Part shown: piece after piece, positions 21,661 through 32,890 of the stretch
Position numbering within the stretch: the first letter of the stretch is position 1
How the letters are laid out: each line of letters opens with the position of its first letter
DNA from: Pyricularia pennisetigena
Lineage: Eukaryota; Ascomycota; Sordariomycetes; Magnaporthales; Pyriculariaceae
Direction of reading: 5' to 3'
DNA length: 64,000 nt
Assembly: GCF_004337985.1 (NCBI RefSeq)
Contig: NW_021940918.1
Location: 1,922,001 to 1,986,000 of the forward strand
Made by a program: the position numbers and the translations under genes
The notes under the pieces: generated by a model
Told to the model about the DNA's origin: nothing
What the model saw: only the letters and a program-made list of their open reading frames with translations
The model's database searches: none

Positions 21661-22631
21661 ATGTCGAGGCAGTTCGGCTATCGACATGGTATCTCGGTGC
21701 TGCAAATCGTAGCCTTTTCTTTCGCCCTCCCGTGCGCGGTCTGGATGGCGTGCACCCGCCGGAACGGCTGGTTTGGCATCGGCGGCTTGTCTATAATACG
21801 GCTCGTGGGCGCGAGCTGCTTCCTCGCGACGCTGAGCAACAACTCGATGAGGGTGTGGGCGGGAGCATACGTGTGCGAAAACCTGGGCGTAGCGCTGTTG
21901 ACGTTTCTACTGCTGGGAATGTTGGAGAGGGCGTGAGTTGGCAGCATCATTTTACTACATCCCATCTCCAGGGCTATATATTTTCCCCCTCCCTCCCTAT
22001 CGAAATGCCTACCTCTGCATGGGTTTCATCGTCGTGTCGGGATTCAGATCATTTTGCTGACGAAAGAGACTTGTCTCCGCTGAAAAGAAACCGCCACGCC
22101 AAGTTTGTCCACCGATGGGTATTCCACGGCGTCTCGCTCGTCTCGTGGGCCGGCATAGGGCTCTCGGTAGGCGAGTTCATGACGACGTCCCGCCGGTCCG
22201 ACAGCGACGACGCGACGCTCAACCGCTACGGGCTGGCGGGCACCACTCTGTTCCTGCTCTTCTTCGCGACGACGGCCGTGCTCGCGGCCATCTTCTTCCG
22301 GCGCCGCGCCGAGCTGCCCCAGGCCGAGCGCGCGCAGGTCAAGTGCGTCGCCGCGGCCTGCCTGTCCGCCATGGTGGTGCGCATCGTCTACTCGCTCGTG
22401 GGCCGCCTCCCGGGACCCGCGCGCGGCGTCTTCAGCCCCATCCGCGGCGACCCGACCGCCTACCTGCTCATGACCGCGCTCGCGGAGACGGTGGTGGTCG
22501 CGGCGTGCACCGCGACCATCCTCAGGCACGGTAGGGACTGGAGGGTGTATTACAAGAGCGCCGCCTCGGAGGAGGTGGTGCATGGGGCCCAGGACGGCGT
22601 GGATTTGAGGGGCAGTAGTGGTCGTGTTTGA
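21661..22631 (+). CDS. Multipass membrane protein (DUF7702-like)
   Basis: Exon 1 is 21661-21932, ending at a GTGAGT donor. Exon 2 most likely begins at 22088 (acceptor AAAAG, branch GCTGAC near 22053), joining LLGMLERA to NRHAKFVHRW. An alternative acceptor a few codons upstream keeps the same frame. The product is 271 residues with seven predicted hydrophobic segments: three in exon 1 (LQIVAFSFALPCAVWMA, LVGASCFLATLS, LGVALLTFLLLGML) and four in exon 2 (SLVSWAGIGLSVGEF, LFLLFFATTAVLAAIFF, CLSAMVVRIVYSLVG, LLMTALAETVVVAA). The RxVYSL and xAExxVV positions and overall topology match the fungal DUF7702 family, whose function is unknown. The tail is short and acidic. Confidence 0.78.
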
Positions 22632-25600
22632 TTCGTACAAAAAAAAAAGGTCGGTGTATAGTGGACAACAGCTGAACATTACGATTGTTCTTGTCTTTTA
22701 GACCGTGTCTTATTTTTAGACTTGTCATTTGTGACATGAAAAGCGATCGAAAGACACTGCTTCAGCTACTTCCAGCCGCGCCATGTCAAAAGGACAGCTG
22801 AGTTGATTGAGCTGTTACTGACCTCCAGCTGCGTGCTTTAGGTCGCCGTGCTAATTGGGCGTCTGAGAATTGGTCCAAAGTGCTGAAAGTACGCGCTATC
22901 TTACAGCTTGTCGTTTTTTTTTTTTTTTTTTTTTTTTTTTTTCTCTCTCTCTAGGTTCCTAGCACACTAGACATCAACCCTCAGACCAAACCTTTAGGTG
23001 ATATCCATCAACGTCTTACGAGGGCCAAGAAATCCGAGTTCCCGACCAAGGTTTGCCGCGCGTGTTGTGTTGTCGGCGTTACCTGTCTCGGGTCGGGCCA
23101 CTCAACCTCCGTTTCTCCGACCATGGCCGTTTTGCATAGTTGCGCATGGGCCTTTTCTTTTCCTTTCGCGTCCTTTGCTTACAGAGTCTTGGGATTATAT
23201 GCCTTGAGAGGGGGAAAAAAAAAAGAAAAAAAAAACATAATAAGGTTACCCCTCACTTTTCGAGGCATAAGCCTGGCGTTTCGTGGCATAAACCAAATCA
23301 TCGCTCGTCCGGCCATTCACAGCGCGGGACTCGTCAACAGGATAACTGCCAAGCCGTCCCGAGACCAGCCATGACGGTGCCCGTGGCTGAACTTGGCCCC
23401 CCGTCGACGGCGGCCGCGTATGATATCCAACTCAGCCACAGTCTCATGTACACCGCCCCACAGTATTCAAGCCTCACTTATCCTCCATACCTATTTTTGG
23501 TTTTCCCTTTGAGGAAAAAAAACTTGATCTGCGTCGACTTTTCAAAAGGGTCGCGGACGAGCAGGGAGGTTACAGGGATCGTCGCGCTGTGGGTTTTGGC
23601 CCTGCAGATCGCTCGCCCTTTGGTTGGGCACCGCCGCTATATGATCTTCCTTTGGAGCCAATCTGCCGGTCTATAGTGTTGCGGCGGAGGCAGTGCTTTG
23701 ACCTCAAGTGCTTCTGGGAAAAATTTAGGACCTGTCGATTGTGGATGGGCCAATGAAGATATCCAGATCAAAATACCGATCCCGTGTTTTTTTTTTTTTT
23801 TTTTCCTTTGCGGACGGAACATATCTCGACGAGCACGGCACCATGACATATTGCCATGAGAAATAGATTTTTTTTGAGCGGTTCAGGTCTCTTTACCACA
23901 TGTGCTAGTCCAGGACAGTCATTTACTGGGCTAATGCGCGAATATTCTGTCATGTGGCTCGTCCGGCTTTTCAACTCAGGGGTTGGTCAAGTCATGATGG
24001 CTAGCGCCCCGTACGATGCCTGATAGTATTTAGCATTCTCCGGCAGGCATATTAACGCATATGGGTACACAAGTAAAGTATGTAGGTGCGTTTACATCTA
24101 CACCATATGCACTGTATTTGACATACATACGGTATGTTTGCGGCCGTTTGGCGTTTACATAGCCGAAGCTGGAGTAATCGACCATGACCATACGTCATGA
24201 ACCCCTGGGAGAGCATGTTTCTAGCCATGTACATGTACGTGTTTTCGGTGCCATGTGCCGTTTAGATGCTTTCCAACTTTAAATTCTGGGTTTTTTTTTG
24301 GTTTTTTTTTTCCTACAACAACCCGGCCGTGCTGATTGCATGGACTGCATAGGGCTTGACGAAGCCGACAAATCATGAGTTGCAGCATCACCATTACTTT
24401 TCGTGGTACAAGTGTCCAGATATCTGCCTGCCGCAGCCAGGCTGCATGGACTACCAATGGGATACTTGTATCTTTTTTTGCACCCTCAAACATCATAGGT
24501 TGACATCTTCAAGCCTCTGGTCTGCTAGCATAGTCACCCGCTCACTGCGAGCTTCCTGCACGCCCCCCGCAGACCGTTGGGCTCATGTGTGTCCAGCGTT
24601 ACGTACACCAACGGTGGCTGCAGTCCGAAACGATCTGCATGATATTCATTCTGCAGAAAATCAGCACATCGTAGACACCGATGACGACTTGAATGGGGTA
24701 TTGCACTCATACATCAACCAGTTGCTGAAAGTCACGGGAAAAAAAAGGCCAATCGAAAGCATGATTTCATGAAAAGCGAAATGGCAGAGGGCGACTATTC
24801 AGTTGCCACATCGTATAAACCGTTAGCTGCCCTAAAATGAAAGGACAACCAACGTCACCCCTGAAAGTGACGTGTCTCTCTACAGTAGTAGACTTGGAAA
24901 TGACCCTAAGCTAATCTGGTCTTGGTCAACTGCTGCAAGATGCGGGTTTGCCGAGAACAAGTTCAGGTGATTCATTGTTTTAGTGCTAGCATCGCTTTCT
25001 TTAGCTCGACCCTCACTTTTAGTCGCAGAAAAGGGTGTTGGGTAGTTTGAGGTTGATAGGTTCGGAGGTGCCTAGGGTCTTCAATAGACAAAGTTTTTGT
25101 TTCTATCTTTTTTGTCTTGAGCTTCATGATGAATTGTGTTTGCGGAAAACTACTCGGAACTTTCAAGATATGCGGTTTTTTTTTTGTTTGTTCCCGCGGC
25201 GAAAACACATAGGTGAGGCACGTAGGTAGCGTGACGAGAAGCAAGTGTCTTTGATGCATTCAGGACACTCTCTCCGCAATCGCGAATCCGGGGTAAGTCG
25301 CAAGAGTGGCAGCGTAATCCATCTGAATATTTGACTCTTGAGTTGCAATCTCGTTGACGATAGATAAAAGTCTTGTCAGTAAACCAAAGCCTTGTTTTGG
25401 CGCGAGAACTAGTTCTGGACTTTGGCACTTGAGATGAGCAAAAGTCTTGCCGAGGATACCCACCCGTGCATAGGGACAATAACAACAAAACACATATACC
25501 ACCCACCTCCCAACCTTAGCTACTCTCGATATACTTGTTATAGTACTCTTATCTCATATCACCCCAGCAATTCCCTCAAAATCAGACCATGAGGGAATAA

Positions 25601-26280
25601 TTCCTTCCCCATGCAATTGCTTTCTGAGCGTCGTGGTTTGTTTTACAACAGCAATGATAACATCTTTTTAGACTTGGACGTTTTGACTTTGCTGCACCGA
25701 TAATCGTACCGTGCGGCCATTTTGCATTTGAGATTGCACGGCTGTGGTTGCTGTAGGCATTAATTGGATTCCGACCCCTGAAATTTCCAAAGGATTGATT
25801 ACATGTGGGAAGGATCGTTAGGATAATAATTGGGAGAAGATGGCGAATCGGCCAGTGTCTATTAGCAAACTAGTTCTGGCCATAGATCTAGTTCCCAGGC
25901 TAGTGAATCAAATTCCACAATCGTTGGCCATGTGACTACCGGCTTTGCCGTTTCCAAACGTTCGGAATTCGCCCTTTTCGTTATTTTTTTTTATTATTTT
26001 TTTAATTCCAAATCATGAATCCAAGACATGGCGGCGTTTCTTTTTCTTCTCTTCTGAGGGCGTCTAGAACGCCACCAACCCAAGCCACAGTTTTGATTTC
26101 AGCTGGGTTCAGCAACAAAACTGGTTTTGCTGGCTATTGGGGGACGAACAAAAAAACCGCTTCCCAGCCCTAGATAGGCGAGTAGGGTCCAGTCTCTCCA
26201 GCCACCAGGAAATCGTCTGATGCCATGTCTTGTATGTTCGCTTAACCTGCCAGGGCTGTGATTATTTTGGGCTTACAAGA

Positions 26281-26322
26281 NNNNNNNNNNNNNNNNNNNN
26301 NNNNNNNNNNNNNNNNNNNNNN
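26281..26322. other. Assembly gap (42 N)
   Basis: Run of N followed directly by an A11 tract. Confidence 1.
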
Positions 26323-26548
26323 AAAAAAAAAAAGAGACAATGTTGCAGCCCGACATGACCCCAGATTTACCAGAGAGGCGGCAGCTTACAGTACAGCAAG
26401 ACAAAGGGGACTTTTGCTTTCCAGGAGTTTTGTTGTGGTTTGTTGGAGAGGCAACGAACGGCCCAGCCGTTTGAAGGAGAGCGGCTCGCGGGTCGGTACC
26501 AACCTAGATCTGGTTCGTGGTCGGACGAGTCAACATGAACGAGGATGA

Positions 26549-26588
26549 AAAGCGCTGCAGGGACAAGGCAGGAAAGCGCTGCAGGGAC
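26549..26588 (+). repeat. Short direct repeat, 16 bp, two copies
   Basis: AAAGCGCTGCAGGGAC occurs at 26549-26564 and again at 26573-26588. It sits in a compositionally simple stretch; no associated element is seen. Confidence 0.8.
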
Positions 26589-26951
26589 GGGATTATATCT
26601 CAAACACAGATCATATTGCAAGGTCATGAACTGCACTGCACTGCACGTCTGAACACTGTATAGGACGAGTCAAGCCCGGAAGCAAAGCAAATGTAGTACA
26701 GCAAAGCACAGCACCGAAAGGACGGAGAGTCTTTCCGAGAATGGTCAGTGCAGCGAACATCCGTGAGTGCATCGCCTCTCCTACCCAGCAGCGCTCAGTC
26801 AAACAATGACAGCGAACGTGGGAGAGTAGAGTAGAGATCTAGACCATAGTTTAGACTACCCAAACACCAACAAAATCTTCAAGAGGGATCATGCGCCCGA
26901 GAGTGTTTCGCATGGGATGAGACTAGACCTCTCTTGGGTGCATACTTACAC

Positions 26952-26991
26952 ATGCATACATACCTACCTACATACATACATACATACATAC
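26952..26991. repeat. CATA/CCTA tetranucleotide repeat
   Basis: Imperfect tetranucleotide microsatellite, read directly. Confidence 0.85.
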
Positions 26992-28013
26992 CTGAATGGC
27001 TGGCGCGCTTGCTGCCCTCACAAATTTCAGCCCTAGTCCAGCCAAACCCAAAAAAACTGTCGACTGGCCGGTCGCTGGCACGGTCACCACCGACACCGAG
27101 GATCCGCTGGCCACGACGCGCTAACGTGTCTAGCCTGGCTGGTAGGAGCCGACGGTTCGCTCCTAGAGGGGGGGTGGCACTGTGGCAAGCACATTCATCA
27201 GTGTCAAGCCACTCGGGGCGAGGAGCCGATTTCAAGGCTGAGCAAGCCAGGTTTCGGGGTTCTGGCCAGGGCTATTAGCGAGCACCGGCTTGATTATCTT
27301 TTTTTTTTTTTTTATTCTTTTTTTTTCCTTTGTTGCTGGCGGCCTACCCGCCAGGTCAAAACATTATCCGCCTCGCCAAGGCGTACCCCCTCCCCTAAGA
27401 GCCTAGCTAGCATTCGCCACAGAAAAGAACACCAGAGTCGATCCACATGCATAGCAGAACCAAGGGCGAGGGCGATCATAAGGGGTGGTCATTGCTTGCC
27501 GTGAAGAAGCATTAATACCTACCTGTTACTTTATTGTTTTGCGGGGGTGTATGTGTGAAAGCATTTTATTTTATTCTTTTTTTTATTTTACTTTATTTTT
27601 TTTGCTCACAAAAACAAGTAAAGCAAACTCCCTCCTTCTTTTCTTCTTGACGCAACCATTTGCCACTTTTGCTATTTTCATTGTCACTAGTCACCGATTC
27701 TATCAACACAGCAAAACCCCTCATCCCGTTTTTCGAGTTATTCCAAAGACTATTAACAAAGGCCCGGCCCTCTCCTCATCCGGCCAGCTGGTCCTGACCT
27801 TGCTATTTCATCATCGAGACTCTACTCCATCTTTTGTCGCTTTCATCCACCTAGTCTGTAACCATCTTCGGTTCATCTCGGTCGATTAGAGTTCATCACA
27901 GTTATTCACCTTTTTTTTTTTCCAGCTCACATCACACGCACCAACAACAACAACCCCCAACCTACCGGGCCAGTTCCCCCGAGGCAAAAAAGAAGACTAG
28001 ACACCAAAAAGAT

Positions 28014-29198
28014 ATGGAGGCAAACGCACAAGAGCTGGTGCTCATCACGGGTGCTACCGGCCACGTCGGGTCGACAACCTTGGCCCACCTCATCCGGGCT
28101 GGTTACAACGTCCGCGCCGTGGTGCGCTCCGAGGCCAAGTCTGCACAGCTGCTGGCCAGGCCGTCGATCCAAAAGGCCATCAAGCACAGCCGCAGGGTGA
28201 GCAACAGGTACCGCAGCCAGCTCACCACCACCACCAGCACCAGCCAGCTCTCCTTCGTCGTCGTGCCCGACATCACGGCCCCGGGCGCCTACGACGATGC
28301 AGTGGTCGGCGCCACGCTCGTCGTCCACATCGCCAGCCCCCTCGTCACCGCCGACACGGTCCCACTCTCCAAGCACGAGGAGTACTTCCTCAGGCCGGCC
28401 GTGCGCGGCACGCTCGGACTGCTCGAGGCCGCCCGGGCCGCGGGGACCGTGAGGCGCGTGGTCGTCACATCGTCCATCGTCTCGCTCGTCCCCGTCGACA
28501 GGATGGAGGGCAACCTGAGCCCCGAGGAGGCGCGGTCCCTGCCGCCCGTCCAGCCGACCGACAGGGTGCGGGACTCAGACGGGCCCTACACGTCCGAGTT
28601 CGCCGCCTACCACGGGTCCAAGGTGGCCTCGCTGGCGCACGCCGAGGAGTGGGTGGCGCGGGAGCGGCCGGGCTTCGACGTCGTCTACCTGCACCCGAGC
28701 TTCGTGCTGGGGCACAACGACGCGGCGACCACGCCGGCGCAGGCCCTCAAGGGCACCAACGCCGTCGTGCTGGCCATGCTGCTGGGCCAGAGCTTCGGTC
28801 CGTACGCCGGCGCCACCGTCCACGTCGAGGACGTCGCGCGGGCGCACGTCGCCGCCCTGGCCGTCGACCGGGTCCCCGGCAACCAGAGCTACATCTTGTC
28901 CGGCCCGAGGCCGACGACGTGGAACGACGCCAAGGAGATCGTCCAGCGGAGGTTCCCCGAGGCCATCAAGAGCAGGATGCTTGTCACGAGGGGCAGCGTC
29001 GGCACCACGTACCTACCTTTCGACGTCTCCTTGACCGAAGAGACGTTTGGCTTTGAGTTCACCTCGTTCGAGGAGCAGGTGGTCAGCACAGTCGGACAGT
29101 TTATCGAGTTGAGAATGCAACAAAAGGCCGCCGCTTCGAGGAAAAGCGCAGCGGTCCGGGCGAGGGAGACTCTGCCATCGGTTCGGGCAAACGCCTGA
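28014..29198 (+). CDS. Extended SDR: NAD(P)-dependent epimerase/reductase
   Basis: Single exon, 394 residues. The Rossmann signature GATGHVG lies at residues 13-19. A further NAD-domain cue is VVVPDIT followed by VVHIASP. The catalytic pair is YHGSK (Tyr199, Lys203), with the Ser of VVTSSIVSL upstream. This places it with extended SDRs of the dihydroflavonol-4-reductase/cinnamoyl-CoA-reductase type that fungi use on aldehydes or ketones; the substrate cannot be read. A low-complexity SRRVSNRYRSQLTTTTSTS insert near residues 58-76 is unusual between the second strand and the DIT motif. The C-terminal 30 residues are Ala/Arg-rich and likely disordered. The ATG at 28014 is the first in frame and follows a pyrimidine-rich leader. 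Confidence 0.88.
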   Translation: MEANAQELVLITGATGHVGSTTLAHLIRAGYNVRAVVRSEAKSAQLLARPSIQKAIKHSRRVSNRYRSQLTTTTSTSQLSFVVVPDITAPGAYDDAVVGATLVVHIASPLVTADTVPLSKHEEYFLRPAVRGTLGLLEAARAAGTVRRVVVTSSIVSLVPVDRMEGNLSPEEARSLPPVQPTDRVRDSDGPYTSEFAAYHGSKVASLAHAEEWVARERPGFDVVYLHPSFVLGHNDAATTPAQALKGTNAVVLAMLLGQSFGPYAGATVHVEDVARAHVAALAVDRVPGNQSYILSGPRPTTWNDAKEIVQRRFPEAIKSRMLVTRGSVGTTYLPFDVSLTEETFGFEFTSFEEQVVSTVGQFIELRMQQKAAASRKSAAVRARETLPSVRANA

Positions 29199-29892
29199 GT
29201 TTGGAATTGAGAGGGCTTGGTTGGACAGATGGCGTTATTTTGGAGTTATGTCATTACGACGGACGGATTTTGGACGGATTCTCTCGCTGAATTTTCTTTT
29301 GTCCCTTTTTTTTCTTCTTTTCTTTTCCTTTGTCAGGTTTCGGCTGGCTCTGAGCTGTGTCCTCAAGCTGGACAAAAGTGTATTCACCATATAGCATTTA
29401 GCATACTTAGTAAGATACCCAATGATAAAACGGGCGAGATTGTAATGCCTTTTTTAAAAACAAGTTTTTACTTAGCTCCGATACTTTGTGGTAACAATTA
29501 CCCTTACTGGTGAAACAATCTAAGAAAACACATTGTGTGGGTGGGACTTTTTAAGCTGGCTGATCACTAATGCGATTGATGCTTGATAAGCATTCCCCCC
29601 CTATGCTTGCCTGCTGTCATCCAATCTTGGGTTACTCTCCCGACGGATATTACACAAAGTCTTTGAGTATTATTGTTTCTGCAAACCACAAGATGGGATA
29701 AACACCATGACGTTATCGGGGAAACCTCCACCCGCGCGGGGGAGAGGGAATATGTAGGAAGAGGGTCCCCGCTCAAGCGATGGCGGGGAAGCTTAAACAT
29801 GGCTCCGGTTGGAGCACACTCCGAATCTCGGAGACAGCATTTAAAAAACCCACCTACCTATGTTGACGATACCTTTGTTTGTCAATTGATCC
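29199..29892. other. Intergenic between tandem genes
   Basis: 694 bp: 3' region of the SDR gene and promoter of the quinone oxidoreductase. No gene seen. Confidence 0.6.
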
Positions 29893-31107
29893 ATGGCGAC
29901 TATATTTTGTGATTTGTCAGCCTTGAGAACCATCACTGCAGTTCCTCTCCGTCAGATTTCTGTCCAAACACGCTGTAAACCAACTCACCTTTCCATAAAG
30001 AATCTCCACCACAAATCCATCCGAACCGCTACCCCTCCTCCCCTTCACAGACCAGACACACTCACCACCACACCACTCCCAAGACCACCAGCACCCCGCT
30101 CCAGGACCATGGCCACGATGCGCGCCGTAGCATTCGACAAGACGGGCGACTCGTCCGTCCTGTCTCTGCGCGACGACATTCCCAAGCCCACGCCCAACGC
30201 CTCCCAGATCCTCGTCAAGGTGGAGTGGCACGGCATCAACTTCATCGACACGTACATGAGGACGGGGCTGTACCAGATGGCGACGCCGCCGCCGCACGTG
30301 TCGGGCACCGAGGGCGCCGGCATCGTCGAGGCCGTGGGCGCCGAGGTCCCCGCCGACTACGGCCTCAAGGTGGGCGACCGCGTCGCCTTTATGAAGTCGC
30401 CATCGGCCGCCGAGTACGCGGCCGTGTCGCCCAACCTCTGCTTCAAGCTGCCCGACGGCGTGTCGACCAAGGACGGCGCCGCCATCCTCCTGCAGGGCCT
30501 GACGGCCTGGACGCTGGTGCGGGACGCGCACGAGGTCAAGCCCGGCGAGGTCGTGCTGGTGCAGGCCGCCGCCGGCGGCACCGGCGGCCTCGTCGTGCAG
30601 ATGTGCAAGCACCTGGGCGCCACCGTCATCGGCACCGTGTCGACCGACGACAAGGCCAAGCTGGCCAGGGAGCACGGCTGCGACCACGTCGTCGTCTACA
30701 CGCGCGACGACGTGCTCAAGGCCGTCAACGAGATCACCCACGACCTGGGCTGCCACGCCGTCTTCAGCGGCGTCGGCAAGGCCACCTTTGAGCAGGACCT
30801 GGCCGCCACCAGGAGGAAGGGGTCCTTCATCACCTTTGGCAACGCGTCCGGCGCCGTCGAGCCCTTCAGCCTGTTCAAGCTCACCGCCAGGAACGTCAGG
30901 CTGATGCGCCCTACGCTCTTCAACTTTGTCGCCACCAGGGAGGAGTGGGAGGCGCGCTGCAAGGAGCTGTTCGACCTCTTGGCCAAGGGTGTCGTCAAGA
31001 CGCACATCGGCGCCGTCTACGACCTCGCCGAGGTGGCCAAGGCCCAGGACGATCTGACCGGGAAAAAGACGGTCGGAAAGCTGCTGGTCAAGGTTACCAA
31101 GGATTAA
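29893..31107 (+). CDS. Zeta-crystallin-type NADPH quinone oxidoreductase
   Basis: Single exon. From ATG 29893 the product is 404 residues; from ATG 30109 (context GGACCATGG) it is 332, close to the usual length of QOR1/Zta1-type medium-chain reductases. Motifs: N-terminal GroES-like fold with HGINFIDTYMRTGLY, GTEGAGIVEAVG, GDRVAF; the nucleotide-binding AAAGGTGGLVVQMCKHLGA; GKLLVKV at the end. No zinc ligands are present, as in quinone reductases. The enzyme reduces quinones with NADPH. The 72-residue extension before the second ATG is rich in Arg, Thr, Pro and Ser with almost no acids, so the longer form could be mitochondrial and the shorter cytosolic (inference). Confidence 0.9.
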   Translation: MATIFCDLSALRTITAVPLRQISVQTRCKPTHLSIKNLHHKSIRTATPPPLHRPDTLTTTPLPRPPAPRSRTMATMRAVAFDKTGDSSVLSLRDDIPKPTPNASQILVKVEWHGINFIDTYMRTGLYQMATPPPHVSGTEGAGIVEAVGAEVPADYGLKVGDRVAFMKSPSAAEYAAVSPNLCFKLPDGVSTKDGAAILLQGLTAWTLVRDAHEVKPGEVVLVQAAAGGTGGLVVQMCKHLGATVIGTVSTDDKAKLAREHGCDHVVVYTRDDVLKAVNEITHDLGCHAVFSGVGKATFEQDLAATRRKGSFITFGNASGAVEPFSLFKLTARNVRLMRPTLFNFVATREEWEARCKELFDLLAKGVVKTHIGAVYDLAEVAKAQDDLTGKKTVGKLLVKVTKD

Positions 31108-31422
31108 AAAGTTTGGCTATTTTGACTTTTACTTTCTGTACTCCAGCCCCGGCTTAGGGTCTCTTCATGTGCTTTCATTAAGCTCTCTGTGGTATACTTT
31201 TAGTCAATAACATTTGCTTTGAACTTTCCCACCACCCAGCAGACGTGAGCCCGCATCGAGAGCTGATACGTTAATTGTTGCATTTCTTTTAGGGGCCCCA
31301 TCTCCCAACCACTAAGCACGCTCTATCATTATGCCGCCTCTTAGGAAACCACCGCCCATGCCCAACCCAGTCATGATTACATTACTCGTCACACACCCAT
31401 TGCCGAGCTTCCGTGGCAAAAT
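31108..31422. other. Short convergent intergenic region
   Basis: 315 bp between convergent stop codons; UTR-like. Confidence 0.6.
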
Positions 31423-31725
31423 CTAGGCAAATGGCCACCAAGCAAGCTCGGAGAGGTAGCCTGTGATGAGCTTGCCGTGCTGGATCATGTGGTCGTACGA
31501 GAGCTTGTCGGTGGTATCGTTGATGGTGTGGATGTAAGGGTTGTGGTTGCCGAAAGGAGTCTCAAAGACAAACGTCGATGGGTATCCAGCGCGAGTGGCC
31601 GATCCGTGGTCCGAGCAGGCGTAGCCACAGGTTGACTCCTCGTAGGGGATATCGGTGTACTGCAGATTGCTCTTGTTAGTCACCTGTTTATTATGAATGG
31701 AGACTGCAGTCAAGCGATGCCAATC

Positions 31726-31786
<61 letters not shown>

Positions 31787-32890
31787 CCAAAACTTACGCC
31801 GTCAATGACAAGCTTCATAAAGTTGACCAGATCAGGGTCCGTAAAGTCCGTGATCAGTCCGAAGCGCTCACGGCCGTCGCGGCCAATATAACCAGTCATG
31901 TCCTGTTGCAGCATTGCAACGACGTTGCGGTTGAACTGGCGGTACGTGTTGAAAATGTCTTGGCTGCCAAGCAAACCAGCCTCCTCCGCTGCGTACCAGT
32001 GGAACTCCATCGTGTTGAGGAGCTGGCCGGCCTTGACGCGCGGGTCCAGGAGGAATACGCGCAGGGCTTCGAAGATGGTGGCTGAGGCAGACGCATCGTC
32101 ATCTGATACGACAATCATTAGCAATTTCGTCCTATGTTTCAGAACACAGCCCACAGTGACTGGATCAAGACCAATGACGCAATACTAACCGGCTCCTGGT
32201 TGACGGCCGTTACGGTCACCAGACACAATCGAGTCGGCGTGGCCTCCCACGACGACGGTACGGGCCTCACGGCCGGGAAGGGTGACGACAATGCTGGGCT
32301 GCACCCACGCGTTGTGGCGAACCAGGCGGATGTTGGCGCCGGGGACGTTGGCGGCGTCCAGGACGGCCTTGATCTGGTCGTGGAGCCACTCGACAGACTC
32401 GCGGCCAGTCTCCGACATGTAGTAGCGGTTGAAAAAGGAAGAATAGCGCTCGACAGTGGCCTGGATCCTCTCCTTGTCGAGCTTGCCGATGAGCTTGGTG
32501 GCGTTGCACTTTTGCGTCAGCGTCTTGGGGTAGGGGACCGCTGCGATGCGCCTCTGCAGGTCCTCAGCCATGGCGTTGGGAGCCTCCTTCCACTCGGTGA
32601 TGTCGAAGAAGTGAACGCGGTTCTATAGACGGTCAGAAACGTGGTAAAACACATGATGGCGTTTGGAAAATACCAGTAAACGAGGCAAAACTTACGTCCA
32701 TCATGGCCAGCTTCTCCTCCTCAGTCACCTCGATCGTCACACCAGGGGCCGTCTCCAAGGTGTACATCTTGGCATCTGCGCGCCTGAAGATGGTCCTGGC
32801 GGCAGTGCGCGGGAGCGAAGTGGGAGGCACACCGCAGGCATTGACCGTGGTAACGGCCAGGGCCGCAAGAAGAGCACTTGTAACCTTCAT
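31423..32890 (-). CDS. Secreted M28 leucine aminopeptidase
   Basis: Four exons: 32890-32696, 32622-32190, 32102-31798, 31659-31423. Introns are 73, 87 and 138 nt with GTAAGT, GTTAGT and GTAAGT donors; the last has a GACTAAC branch site before CTGCAG. The product is 389 residues. It begins with a signal peptide (MKVTSALLAALAVTTVNA) and a propeptide, then the M28E catalytic domain with zinc-ligand motifs GGHAD (His193), PGADDDASAS (Asp about 210), YAAEEAGLLGS, LQQDMTGY and the late His in YIHTINDT. The CGYAC pair is the family disulfide. It releases N-terminal residues, often Leu, from peptides outside the cell. Intron 3 contains a 59-nt homopolymer that breaks the exon 3-4 frame if not removed. 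Confidence 0.92.
31727..31785. repeat. A59 homopolymer inside M28 intron 3
   Basis: Uninterrupted A tract on the plus strand, a T tract in the transcript, within intron 31660-31797. Confidence 0.95.

Larger units (their letters stand above)
22632..28013. other. Gene-poor interval of 5.4 kb
   Basis: No frame with coding bias or splice support. Contains T27 near 22916-22942, T18 near 23787, a 42-N gap (26281-26322), a 16-bp direct repeat near 26549-26588, and a CATA/CCTA tetranucleotide tract near 26952-26991. The last 500 bp are pyrimidine-rich and probably the promoter and leader of the SDR gene. Confidence 0.6.

Noticed and set aside
30225..30791. Alternative-frame Arg-rich frames in the quinone oxidoreductase gene, and similar ones in the SDR and GH127 genes
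   Set aside because: Typical GC-rich shadow frames; the annotated frames carry full conserved domains.
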